This document shows, piece by piece, positions 17,066 to 26,163 of a DNA stretch of 64,000 bases. The translations under genes were made by a program, and so were the position numbers. Origin of the DNA: Fontisubflavum oceani (lineage in GTDB: Bacteria; Pseudomonadota; Alphaproteobacteria; Rhodobacterales; Rhodobacteraceae); contig NZ_CP129111.1 in the NCBI RefSeq assembly GCF_030407165.1, positions 1,860,001 to 1,924,000 of the forward strand, given 5' to 3'. Numbering within the stretch: the stretch's first letter is position 1; each line of letters opens with the position of its first letter. The notes below the pieces were generated by a model that saw nothing but the letters and a program-made list of their open reading frames with translations, made no database searches and was not told where the DNA came from.

Positions 17066-17716
17066 ATGATTGTCCGCGTTGACACATTGGTGACATTATT
17101 GGGCGGCGGGGAGCATGACCCCGCTGACCTTGCCGATGCGTTGCAACGCGCGCCGGTCTTGGTTGCGGCCGATGGCGGCGCAGATGTTGCGTTGGCGCTT
17201 GGTCACCGGCCCACCGCCGTAATCGGTGACTTGGATTCGCTCTCGCCTGAGGCGCGTGACGCGTTGAACCCGAGCACTATTCACCAAATCGACGAACAAA
17301 GCAGCACCGATTTTGACAAAGCCTTGCGCAGCATCGCGGCACCGGCGGTTTTGGCTGTCGGGTTTACCGGTCGCCGGGTCGATCACGAATTGGCTGCCTA
17401 TCACACTCTGATCACCCGAAGCGACAAACCCTGCATTGTCATCGGCTCTGAGGATATCGTGTTCCATGCGCCGCCGAAGATCAGCCTGGATTTGGACGTT
17501 GGCATGCGGGTCTCGCTTTTCCCGCTGGCGAAGCTGCGCGGGACATCTGTGGGTCTGAGATGGCCCATCGCGCCAATCGATTTTCATCCACTCGCGCAGA
17601 TCGGCACATCGAACGAAGCGGTGACCAAACGGGTCGAGATGACATTCGATGGGCCGGGGATGTTGGTGATCCTGCCCCGGACCGCTCTTGATGCCGCGAT
17701 TTCGGCGCTGATTTAG
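17066..17716 (+). CDS. Thiamine diphosphokinase
   Basis: Transfers pyrophosphate from ATP to thiamine, giving thiamine diphosphate. Family motifs present are VTLLGGG, VLVAADGGADVAL, AVIGDLDSLSPEA, STDFDKAL and GFTGRRVDHELAAYH. From the ATG at 17066 the protein is 216 residues, normal for the bacterial enzyme. No good Shine-Dalgarno precedes this ATG, and in-frame non-ATG codons upstream (GTG at 17021, TTG at 17009) could extend it by up to 19 residues. No other thiamine genes or TPP riboswitch are seen here. Stands 70 bp upstream of rpiA on the same strand. Confidence 0.88.
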   Translation: MIVRVDTLVTLLGGGEHDPADLADALQRAPVLVAADGGADVALALGHRPTAVIGDLDSLSPEARDALNPSTIHQIDEQSSTDFDKALRSIAAPAVLAVGFTGRRVDHELAAYHTLITRSDKPCIVIGSEDIVFHAPPKISLDLDVGMRVSLFPLAKLRGTSVGLRWPIAPIDFHPLAQIGTSNEAVTKRVEMTFDGPGMLVILPRTALDAAISALI

Positions 17717-17786
17717 GCCCATTTCCTCTCGCGCCGACGCGCGGGCTTCTATAAACAGCTTCTGACACAACAAGACGGATATCTCC

Positions 17787-18575
17787 ATGACGGCGGAGCT
17801 TTCGCCCATAGATCGCGCCAAATTCGTGGCGGCCAAGCGCGCGGTTGACTATGTTGAAGACGGGATGCGCGTGGGGCTGGGCACCGGATCGACGGCGGCC
17901 TGGATGGTGCGGTGCCTCGGTGAGGTGGTGCGCGAGGATGGCATCAAGGTCACCGGCGTTGCGACCTCGACCCGAACCGCCGAGTTGGCGCGTCAGGTCG
18001 GTGTGCCGATCAAGACTTTGGATGAGGTCAAATGGCTTGATCTGACGATTGATGGCGCGGATGAATATGACCCGAACCTGAACCTGATCAAAGGTGGTGG
18101 TGGGGCGCTGTTGCAGGAAAAGATCGTGGCCACCGCGTCGGATCAGATGGTGGTGATCGCCGACCCAACGAAGCAGGTCGATGTGCTTGGCAATTTCCCT
18201 CTGCCGATCGAGGTGATCCCCTTTGGCTGGCAGACGACCAAGGCATTGGTCGAAGAAATGCTTTCAAATGTTGATGTTTTGGGGCGCACATCCTCGTTGC
18301 GGTTGAACGTGAATGAGCCGTTCCGCACCGATGAGGGCAACTATATCCTCGACCTGCATCTGCGCCGGATCGCCAACCCGCAGCAGTTGAGCCTGATCTT
18401 GAACCAGATCCCGGGCGTGGTTGAAAACGGATTGTTCCTCGATATCTGCGACATCGTGGTGATCGGCAATACCGATGGAACGGTGGAAGTGCGCGACATC
18501 AACAATGGCACGGTGGAGCATGAGCGCATCGAAATCATCGACACGGACAACTTGTTTGTCGATACCGCCGATTAG
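17787..18575 (+). CDS. rpiA: Ribose-5-phosphate isomerase A
   Basis: Interconverts ribose-5-phosphate and ribulose-5-phosphate in the pentose phosphate and nucleotide pathways. The 262-residue protein has GLGTGSTAAWMV (phosphate loop), LTIDGADEYDPNLNLIKGGG (catalytic Asp pair and Lys) and LLQEKIVATAS with the catalytic Glu. Length is normal. The following glutathione reductase gene begins 22 bp after the stop, so the two may be cotranscribed; both link to NADPH metabolism, but that connection is inference. Confidence 0.95.
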   Translation: MTAELSPIDRAKFVAAKRAVDYVEDGMRVGLGTGSTAAWMVRCLGEVVREDGIKVTGVATSTRTAELARQVGVPIKTLDEVKWLDLTIDGADEYDPNLNLIKGGGGALLQEKIVATASDQMVVIADPTKQVDVLGNFPLPIEVIPFGWQTTKALVEEMLSNVDVLGRTSSLRLNVNEPFRTDEGNYILDLHLRRIANPQQLSLILNQIPGVVENGLFLDICDIVVIGNTDGTVEVRDINNGTVEHERIEIIDTDNLFVDTAD

Positions 18576-18597
18576 GCGCTTAGGAAGGGTTTTTTTG

Positions 18598-20049
18598 ATG
18601 GCATTTGATTACGACCTCTTCGTCATTGGCGGCGGGTCCGGCGGGGTGCGGGCGGCACGCGTGGCCGCCGCCGAAGGCGCAAAAGTTGCGATTGCGGAGA
18701 GCAGCCGGATGGGCGGCACCTGCGTGATCCGGGGCTGCGTACCGAAAAAGCTGATGGTCTTTGCGTCGAGCTATCACGAGAGCTTCGAGGATGCGCGCAG
18801 CTATGGCTGGGACGTGGAGGATGGTGCGTTTGACTGGAACGCGTTCTCCGGCCATCTGAACATCGAGTTAGACCGTCTTGAAGGCGTTTACCGCAGCCTT
18901 CTGGATGGCTCTAATGTCGAGATTTTCGACAGCCGTGCGCGGCTTGCCGATGCCCATACGGTTGAGCTTGCCGATGGGACGCAGAAGACGGCGAAGCATA
19001 TCCTGGTGGCAACCGGCGGTCGGCCCGTGCGGCCCGACATGCCAAACGCGCATCTGGGGATCGTTTCTGACGACATTTTCCATCTGCCCGAACTGCCCAA
19101 ACGTCTGCTGATCATCGGCGGTGGCTATATCGCCTGCGAATTCGCCTGCATCATGAATGGGCTCGGTGTTGAGGTGACGCAATTCTATCGCGGGGCGCAG
19201 ATCCTGCGCGGCTTCGACGACGAGGCGCGTGGGTTGGTGGCCGAGATGATGCGCGAGAAGGGCATTAATCTGCACCTTGGCACCAATATCGTCGATATGG
19301 CCGAGGCGAGCGCAGATCACACCATTCCGAATACAAGCACCGGCACCGATGCAGCCATGGGCGCGCCCGTGGCGGAACATGCGGCGCAAGCCACGAGCGG
19401 GTCTGGTGGGCCGGTCTGGGTTAAAGCAACGAACGGCACTGAGGCGGTTTATGATGCCGTCTTGTTCGCTACGGGGCGGAACCCGAATACGGCCGATATG
19501 GGTCTGGAAGAGATCGGGGTCGAGGTTGGGCGTCGCGGCGAGATTGTCGTTGATGAATATAGCCAAACGGCGGTGCCATCGATCTACGCAATTGGCGACG
19601 TGACGAACCGGGTGCAACTGACGCCGGTGGCGATCCGCGAAGGCATGGCCTTTGTCGAGACCGTGTTCAAAGGCAACCCGACGCCGATTGATCACGACTT
19701 GATCCCGTCCGCGATCTTCACGCAGCCGGAATTGGGCACCATCGGCCTGACCGAAGAAGAAGCGCGCGAGCAGGAACCGGTGGAGATCTACTGCACCTCG
19801 TTCCGACCGATGCAATCGGCCTTTGCCGGGCGCACGGATCGGGTTTTGATGAAGCTGGTTGTCGCGAAGGAAAGCCGTAAGGTCTTGGGCTGTCATATCG
19901 TCGCGCCGGGCGCGGGGGAAATGATCCAACTGGCTGGCATTGCAGTTAAAATGGGCGCGACGAAGGAAGACTTCGACCGGACGGTTGCGGTACACCCAAC
20001 AATGTCCGAAGAGCTTGTGACGATGAAAACACCCATGCGGGTGGCTTGA
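18598..20049 (+). CDS. gor: Glutathione-disulfide reductase
   Basis: NADPH-dependent flavoenzyme that regenerates reduced glutathione. The start at 18598 gives MAFDYDLFVIGGGSGGVRAA (FAD dinucleotide fold). The redox-active disulfide is in GTCVIRGCVPKK, the NADPH fold is LLIIGGGYIACEFA, the second FAD motif is YAIGDVTNRVQLTPVA, and the C-terminus has the active-site base motif HPTMSEELVT. At 483 residues it is about 25-30 longer than I expect for alphaproteobacterial Gor. The extra length is a low-complexity insert rich in Ala, Thr, Ser and Gly between about residues 240 and 275 (ADHTIPNTSTGTDAAMGAPV and following), in the NADPH domain. The insert is in frame and the rest of the enzyme is intact. 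Confidence 0.93.
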   Translation: MAFDYDLFVIGGGSGGVRAARVAAAEGAKVAIAESSRMGGTCVIRGCVPKKLMVFASSYHESFEDARSYGWDVEDGAFDWNAFSGHLNIELDRLEGVYRSLLDGSNVEIFDSRARLADAHTVELADGTQKTAKHILVATGGRPVRPDMPNAHLGIVSDDIFHLPELPKRLLIIGGGYIACEFACIMNGLGVEVTQFYRGAQILRGFDDEARGLVAEMMREKGINLHLGTNIVDMAEASADHTIPNTSTGTDAAMGAPVAEHAAQATSGSGGPVWVKATNGTEAVYDAVLFATGRNPNTADMGLEEIGVEVGRRGEIVVDEYSQTAVPSIYAIGDVTNRVQLTPVAIREGMAFVETVFKGNPTPIDHDLIPSAIFTQPELGTIGLTEEEAREQEPVEIYCTSFRPMQSAFAGRTDRVLMKLVVAKESRKVLGCHIVAPGAGEMIQLAGIAVKMGATKEDFDRTVAVHPTMSEELVTMKTPMRVA

Positions 20050-20145
20050 AATCGATTGGAAAACGCACAGGTTGCCCGTGCATATCGGGGTAAGAGGCCC
20101 CATATAGACAGGCAACAGACGCGATGATGAGGGGAATAGGCATCA

Positions 20146-21324
20146 ATGGCTGGCAATAATGGCGGTCCCTGGGGCGGCGGAGGCGGCTCTGGCGGCGGTG
20201 GTGGAAACCGCGGCGGTGACGATGGCAACCGAGGTGGCGGGCGCAGACCCGGCCAAGGCGGTGACGGCCAGCAGATCCCAGAGATCGACGAGATCGTCCG
20301 CAAAGGCCAAGAGCAATTGCGCGTCCTGATGGGCGGACGCGGTGGCAAAGGCCGCGGCAATGGGACCGGTGGCGGCGATGGGCCGCGCCTGACCCCCGGC
20401 TCGGCGGCAATTGGTGTTTTGGCTCTTATCGGTCTCTGGCTCTATGCCTCGTTCTACACGGTTCGGCCCGAAGAGCAGTCGGTCGAGCTTTTCCTGGGCG
20501 AGTTCTCCTCCATCGGTGAATCCGGCCTGAACTTCGCGCCCTGGCCGCTGGTGACAGCCGAAGTGATCGCGGTCACGTCAGAACGCTCCGAGCCGATCGG
20601 CACCGCCCGGTCCGGCACGTCGGATGCGGGTTTGATGCTGACCACGGATGAAAACATCGTCGATATCGATTTCGAAGTGGTGTGGAACATCAACGATCCG
20701 GCTTTGTTCCTCTTTAACCTCCGCGATCCGGACGCCACCGTGCGCGCGGTGTCGGAATCGGCGATGCGCGAAGTGATCGCCGCGTCGCAACTGGCGCCCA
20801 TTCTGAACCGGGATCGGGAGATCATTGCCGATACCGTGCGCGAACTGATCCAGAGCACGCTCGACAGCTATGAATCTGGTATCAACATTGTGCGTCTCAA
20901 TCTCGACCGGGCCGACCCGCCCAACGAAGTGATCGACGCCTTCCGTGACGTTCAGGCCGCTGAACAAGAGCGGGACCAGTTGGAACGCCGCGCCGATGCT
21001 TACGCCAACCAAGTGCTCGCCGGCGCCCGGGGTGAAGCCGCGCAGGTGCTGGAACAGGCCGAAGGCTACCGCGCGCAGGTCGTGAACGAAGCCGAAGGTG
21101 AAGCCAGCCGTTTCCTCGCGGTTCTCAACGAATACCGGGAGGCCCCGGACGTGACCCGCCGCAGGCTCTATCTTGAAACGATGGAGCGGGTTCTCGGCGA
21201 CGTGGATCTGGTGATCCTCGACAGCCAAGGCGAGGGCGGTGGCAATGGCGTCGTGCCATATCTGCCTTTGAACGAACTCCGCCGCGCCCCCGGCACGGCC
21301 AGCACCACGGGGAGCAGCAACTGA
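20146..21324 (+). CDS. hflK: FtsH protease activity modulator HflK
   Basis: HflK with HflC forms the large membrane cage that surrounds and restrains the FtsH protease. The 392-residue protein has a Gly-rich cytoplasmic N-terminus (residues 1-85), one transmembrane helix (about 88-105, AAIGVLALIGLWLYASFYTV), the SPFH/band-7 domain (VDIDFEVVWNINDPALFLF), and a long helical region with LDRADPPNEVIDAFRDVQAA. Its stop codon shares one base with the hflC start (TGATG), so translation is coupled. The operon continues with hflC and a DUF2065 gene, then degP. Confidence 0.94.
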   Translation: MAGNNGGPWGGGGGSGGGGGNRGGDDGNRGGGRRPGQGGDGQQIPEIDEIVRKGQEQLRVLMGGRGGKGRGNGTGGGDGPRLTPGSAAIGVLALIGLWLYASFYTVRPEEQSVELFLGEFSSIGESGLNFAPWPLVTAEVIAVTSERSEPIGTARSGTSDAGLMLTTDENIVDIDFEVVWNINDPALFLFNLRDPDATVRAVSESAMREVIAASQLAPILNRDREIIADTVRELIQSTLDSYESGINIVRLNLDRADPPNEVIDAFRDVQAAEQERDQLERRADAYANQVLAGARGEAAQVLEQAEGYRAQVVNEAEGEASRFLAVLNEYREAPDVTRRRLYLETMERVLGDVDLVILDSQGEGGGNGVVPYLPLNELRRAPGTASTTGSSN

Positions 21325-22216
21325 TGAACCGTATGATCTATATCCTGCCCGTCATCATCGTTGCTGTGGTGGGTTTGCTCAGTTCGATCTTCATCGTGGA
21401 TGAACGTCAGCGGGCCCTGGTTCTGCAGTTCGGCCAAATCCGCCAGGTGATTGAAGAGCCGGGCCTGAACTTCAAGATCCCGTTCATTCAAGAGGTGGTC
21501 TATTACGATGACCGTATCCTCTCGATCGACACCGCGGAGATCGAGGTAACGCCGTCGGATGACCGGCGTCTGGTGGTCGATGCTTTCGCCCGGTACCGGA
21601 TCACCGATGTGGTGCAGTTCCGCCAAGCGGCGGGGACGGGGGCATGCGGACGGCCGAGGATCGGTTGGAAACTATTCTCAATCCGCAAATTCGGGCGGTT
21701 CTGGGTTCGGATGGTGTGACCTCGAACACGATCCTGTCCGCGGATCGGGCCGAACTGATGGCGCGGATCACCACGCAAGCCCGCGCTCGGGCGATCCCGC
21801 TTGGTCTGGAAGTGCTCGATGTGCGTTTGAAGCAAACCGCGCTGCCGCAGCAGAACTTGCAAGCGACCTTCTCTCGGATGGAGGCCGAACGGCAGCGGGA
21901 AGCGACCGATGAACGCGCCCGCGGTGAAGAGGCCGCGCAGCGGGTTCGGGCGCAAGCTGACCGGACCGTGGTTGAGCTGGTCTCCGACGCCAACCGGGAA
22001 GCGGAGATTATCCGTGGTGAGGCCGATGCCGAACGGAACCGGATTTTCGCCGAGGCCTTCGGGCAAGACGCTGAGTTCTTCGAATTCTATCGCTCAATGA
22101 CCGCCTATGAGCGGGCGCTGCGGCAGCAGAACTCGACCATGGTGATCAGCCCCGATAGCGAGTTCTTCGAATATCTGGGCGGCTCCGCCGGAACGATCGC
22201 CCCGGCTGCGCAATAA
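21324..22216 (+). CDS. hflC: Protease modulator HflC (frameshift in the assembly)
   Basis: Partner of HflK. It has an N-terminal membrane anchor (about residues 5-25), then the SPFH domain (VDERQRALVLQFGQIRQVIE, EPGLNFKIPF). The C-terminal helical arm contains RAIPLGLEVLDVRLKQTALP and ARGEEAAQRVRAQADRTVVE. The frame breaks in the G5 run at 21638-21642. Adding one G converts AAGTGAC into AAGTGGMRTAEDRLETILNP, the expected family sequence. Total span is 3n+2 nt, for 297 residues after correction. It overlaps hflK by one base and is followed 10 bp later by the DUF2065 gene. Confidence 0.92.
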
Positions 22217-22226
22217 AGAGGGTCCG

Positions 22227-22418
22227 ATGCTGACAACGATCCTATTGGGGGTCGGCATGGTTCTCGTGATTGAGGGGCTGGTGTTCGCACTGGCCCCTTC
22301 GCGTCTGGAGGACCTGCTGCGCGTCTTGACGCAAATCCCGGTGGAAACGCGCCGGATGATCGGCTTTGCCGCTATCGTTTTTGGGGCCGTGTTGATCTCT
22401 TGGGCTGCAAGCCTTTGA
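22227..22418 (+). CDS. DUF2065 small membrane protein
   Basis: A 63-residue protein with two transmembrane helices separated by a short polar turn holding LAPSRLEDLLRVLTQIPVET. This is the DUF2065 (YjeT-like) family that commonly follows hflC. Function unknown; position suggests a link to the HflKC-FtsH complex. It starts 10 bp after hflC. Confidence 0.85.
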   Translation: MLTTILLGVGMVLVIEGLVFALAPSRLEDLLRVLTQIPVETRRMIGFAAIVFGAVLISWAASL

Positions 22419-22452
22419 CGCCGATTGGGGCCTGAGGTCAGGAAAACCGCCG

Positions 22453-22478
22453 TTGCCCGGTCGCGCGACCGGTGGCAA
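22453..22478. repeat. GC-rich inverted repeat between DUF2065 and degP
   Basis: The centre is the perfect 16-bp palindrome CCGGTCGCGCGACCGG (22457-22472), extended by TTGCC/GGCAA arms. It lies 35 nt after the DUF2065 stop and about 150 nt before degP. There is no T run. It could be an operon-end hairpin or a protein-binding site for degP control. The only promoter-like boxes I see between it and degP (TTGATA at 22544 and TATTAT at 22569) have a long 19-nt spacer. Confidence 0.4.
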
Positions 22479-22623
22479 GCTCCCGTCACGCCTATGTTAC
22501 AGGTTGCTGACGGTTATCTGATCGCTTTGCGGCGCATGCGCGGTTGATAATGCGCCTAATCGGCCAAATATTATACGCCAAGATGCGGGTGACGCCCGCA
22601 ACACGCTGACAGGAGGACGATCC

Positions 22624-24141
<1,518 letters not shown>

Positions 24142-24171
24142 CGGTCTCGCGCCAGCCTCGTATCCAAACAC

Positions 24172-24203
24172 ACCCTTCGTGGAGCGATCCGCGAAGGGGT
24201 TTT
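24172..24203. terminator. Bidirectional rho-independent terminator after degP
   Basis: Outer stem CCCTTCG/CGAAGGG with an inner GGA-GCGA-TCC hairpin, followed by TTTT on the plus strand and an A-rich flank that gives T residues on the minus strand. Sits between convergent degP and the lipoprotein gene. Confidence 0.8.
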
Positions 24204-24757
24204 CTATCCGCCGGTCGCGCCACCAGCGGCAGCCACCGGATCCCAGACCACCAGACCCAATTGCCGGGCGGCGGCCATGGACAGGATTGGGCTGTTCAGC
24301 CCCTGCGGCTCTTGGAAGGCACGAATGGCGCGCCGGGTGCGTGCGTCCATGACACCGTTTGCCGGGCCCCGATAAAGATCGCGCGCCGCCAAGGCCCGTT
24401 GCAAGCTGGCGATGAAATCCGGGTCGCGGATCTCGGCTTGGCAGGGGGTCTCAAACCATAACTCGCGCCGCCCTGCACGATCTGCTGCCGGGTTTCGGTC
24501 ATGAACACGGCGGGTTGCAAGACCTGACCGGCGCTGTTGATCTCTGGCGGTTGCAGCATCACCTGATCGGTGACCGTTTCGATCACGGCGGGCGTCGTTT
24601 CGCGGCCATAACAAGCGTTGGGGTCGGCGCCGGGCGGGCCCATGCCGCGGCTGACCTCCACTGTATTGGGCGCGATCAGCCCTGTGATATCGGGTGCTTC
24701 CACAGCGCCGCAGGCAGCCACAGCCAAAAGGCCCAGAAGGGAGAAACGGGGTGTCAC
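24204..24757 (-). CDS. Peptidoglycan-binding-domain lipoprotein (frameshift in the assembly)
   Basis: Begins MTPRFSLLGLLAVAACGAVE, a lipoprotein signal with lipobox LAVAAC, so the mature protein would be anchored through Cys16. The C-terminal half, in another frame, is ELWFETPCQAEIRDPDFIAS plus LQRALAARDLYRGPANGVMD, then ARTRRAIRAFQEPQGLNSPI. This is a PG_binding_1-type repeat that binds peptidoglycan. The frames join near 24474-24478 (QIVQGG then ELWFETPC) if one base is restored; the span is 3n+2 nt, giving about 184 residues. It is likely an outer-membrane or periplasmic wall-associated lipoprotein. It is convergent with degP and shares its terminator. Confidence 0.72.
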
Positions 24758-24967
24758 AGCTCGATTTTTCCTGCCCGGTTGATCCGGTTTTGCGGCAATT
24801 TACTTGGTTTTGGCGCGCCGCGAAAGCACCTCGCGTTGCGGCGGCCTGCAACTGCGTCTGCTATGCCGCAGTTCCGCTGGTTCTGGCCCATGTGGATTGT
24901 GACTGGAAAGGGCGTCTCAACGTCGCTACCTAAGGCGAAACAGAGCTTCTAGCGACAAAGGCAAGAC

Positions 24968-25291
24968 ATGGCGAAGATCACCTATATCGAACATAACGGC
25001 ACCGAGCATGTGGTGGAGGTGGCCAACGGGCTGACCGTGATGGAAGGCGCGCGCGACAACAACGTGCCGGGGATCGAGGCCGATTGCGGCGGTGCCTGCG
25101 CCTGTTCGACGTGCCACGTCTATGTGCATCCCGATTGGGTCGCGAAATTGCCAGCCGTCGACCCGATGGAAGAGGATATGCTGGAGTTTGCCTTTGAGCC
25201 GAACCCCGAGCGCTCGCGCCTGACCTGCCAGGTAAAGGTGACCGACGAGTTGGATGGGCTGGTCGTGCAAATGCCTGAGAAGCAAATCTGA
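24968..25291 (+). CDS. [2Fe-2S] ferredoxin, adrenodoxin/FdVI type
   Basis: A 107-residue soluble electron carrier. Cluster ligands are Cys40, Cys46, Cys49 and Cys86, giving the C-x5-C-x2-C-x36-C spacing of adrenodoxin-like ferredoxins (ADCGGACACSTCHVYV). An extra Cys44 lies within the loop. Rhodobacter FdVI-type ferredoxins look like this and are linked to iron-sulfur assembly or redox partners of P450s, but no isc genes are nearby. The stop shares one base with the next gene start (TGATG), so the two are translationally coupled. Confidence 0.9.
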   Translation: MAKITYIEHNGTEHVVEVANGLTVMEGARDNNVPGIEADCGGACACSTCHVYVHPDWVAKLPAVDPMEEDMLEFAFEPNPERSRLTCQVKVTDELDGLVVQMPEKQI

Positions 25292-26103
25292 TGCTGCGGG
25301 GCGCGCTTTTGGGGCTCGGGTTGGCGCTTGCGCCAGCCGTGTCGCTGGCCTGCACTGTCGCGCCCCATACGATGACCGAGATGCCCGAGAGTGTCGTCGA
25401 ACATGACGGCACCGGGATTTACCGCGCGTGGTTTGACGGTCCGACAACACGTTATGCCCATGGGGTGCTCGGCGATCAGATCGAGGCGAGTGAGCTTTGG
25501 GTCTCATCCCCGACAGCCGCCAATAGCTGCGCGGTGCTCACCGTCCGGCTTGATGATGCCCATGTTTTTGAAGATCTTGCGCCCCGTCTGCGCGACCTGG
25601 ACGGGGATGGGGCGGCCGAGGTGATCGTGGTGCGCAGCCACCGGGATCAGGGCGCGCAGTTTGCGATCTATGGCGATGCGGGCGACGGGGAGTCTTTGGC
25701 ACTCATCGCGGCGACGCCTTATATCGGGCGGCGCAATCGCTGGCTGGCCCCGATTGGCGTGGCGGATCTGAACGGCGACGGGCTGCAAGACATCGCCTAT
25801 ATCGACCGGCCGCATCTGGCGCGCACTTTGCGGATTTGGACCTATCGCCCGGACGGGCAGGGCGGCGGCGACCTAACGGAGATCGCGGCGGCCAGCGGCG
25901 TGACCAATCACCGGATCGGCGAAGATTTCATCACCGGCGGCATCCGCCATTGCGGCGACGGCCCCGAGATCGTCACCGCCAATGCCGATTGGACCCAAGT
26001 GATCGTGACGGTGCTTGCCGCAGATGGCGGTTTGACTGCCCGGGCCGTCGCCCCGTTTTCCGCCGATGCCATTCGCAATGTGCTTGGCTGTCGCCGGGGT
26101 TGA
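25291..26103 (+). CDS. Exported VCBS/FG-GAP repeat protein
   Basis: A 270-residue protein with signal peptide MLRGALLGLGLALAPAVSLA. Two calcium-type FG-GAP/VCBS repeats are visible: LRDLDGDGAAEVIVV near residue 107 and GVADLNGDGLQDIAYI near 155. These repeats build beta-propeller blades with Asp-x-Asn/Asp-Gly-Asp calcium sites. Residues Cys21, Cys77, Cys229 and Cys267 could form disulfides in the periplasm. Start overlaps the ferredoxin stop by one base. The function is unknown; the pairing with a cytosolic ferredoxin is not explained by any pathway I know. Confidence 0.78.
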   Translation: MLRGALLGLGLALAPAVSLACTVAPHTMTEMPESVVEHDGTGIYRAWFDGPTTRYAHGVLGDQIEASELWVSSPTAANSCAVLTVRLDDAHVFEDLAPRLRDLDGDGAAEVIVVRSHRDQGAQFAIYGDAGDGESLALIAATPYIGRRNRWLAPIGVADLNGDGLQDIAYIDRPHLARTLRIWTYRPDGQGGGDLTEIAAASGVTNHRIGEDFITGGIRHCGDGPEIVTANADWTQVIVTVLAADGGLTARAVAPFSADAIRNVLGCRRG

Positions 26104-26163
26104 CTTCGCCGCCTGCGCAAGGTGTATCGGCGCGACGCTCAACGCACCCGAAGGACGCCCCAG

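Noticed and set aside
17079..17105. TTGACA followed by a TATTAT-like box as a promoter
   Set aside because: It falls inside the thiamine diphosphokinase coding region just after the chosen start, so it is more likely coincidence, although an internal promoter cannot be excluded.
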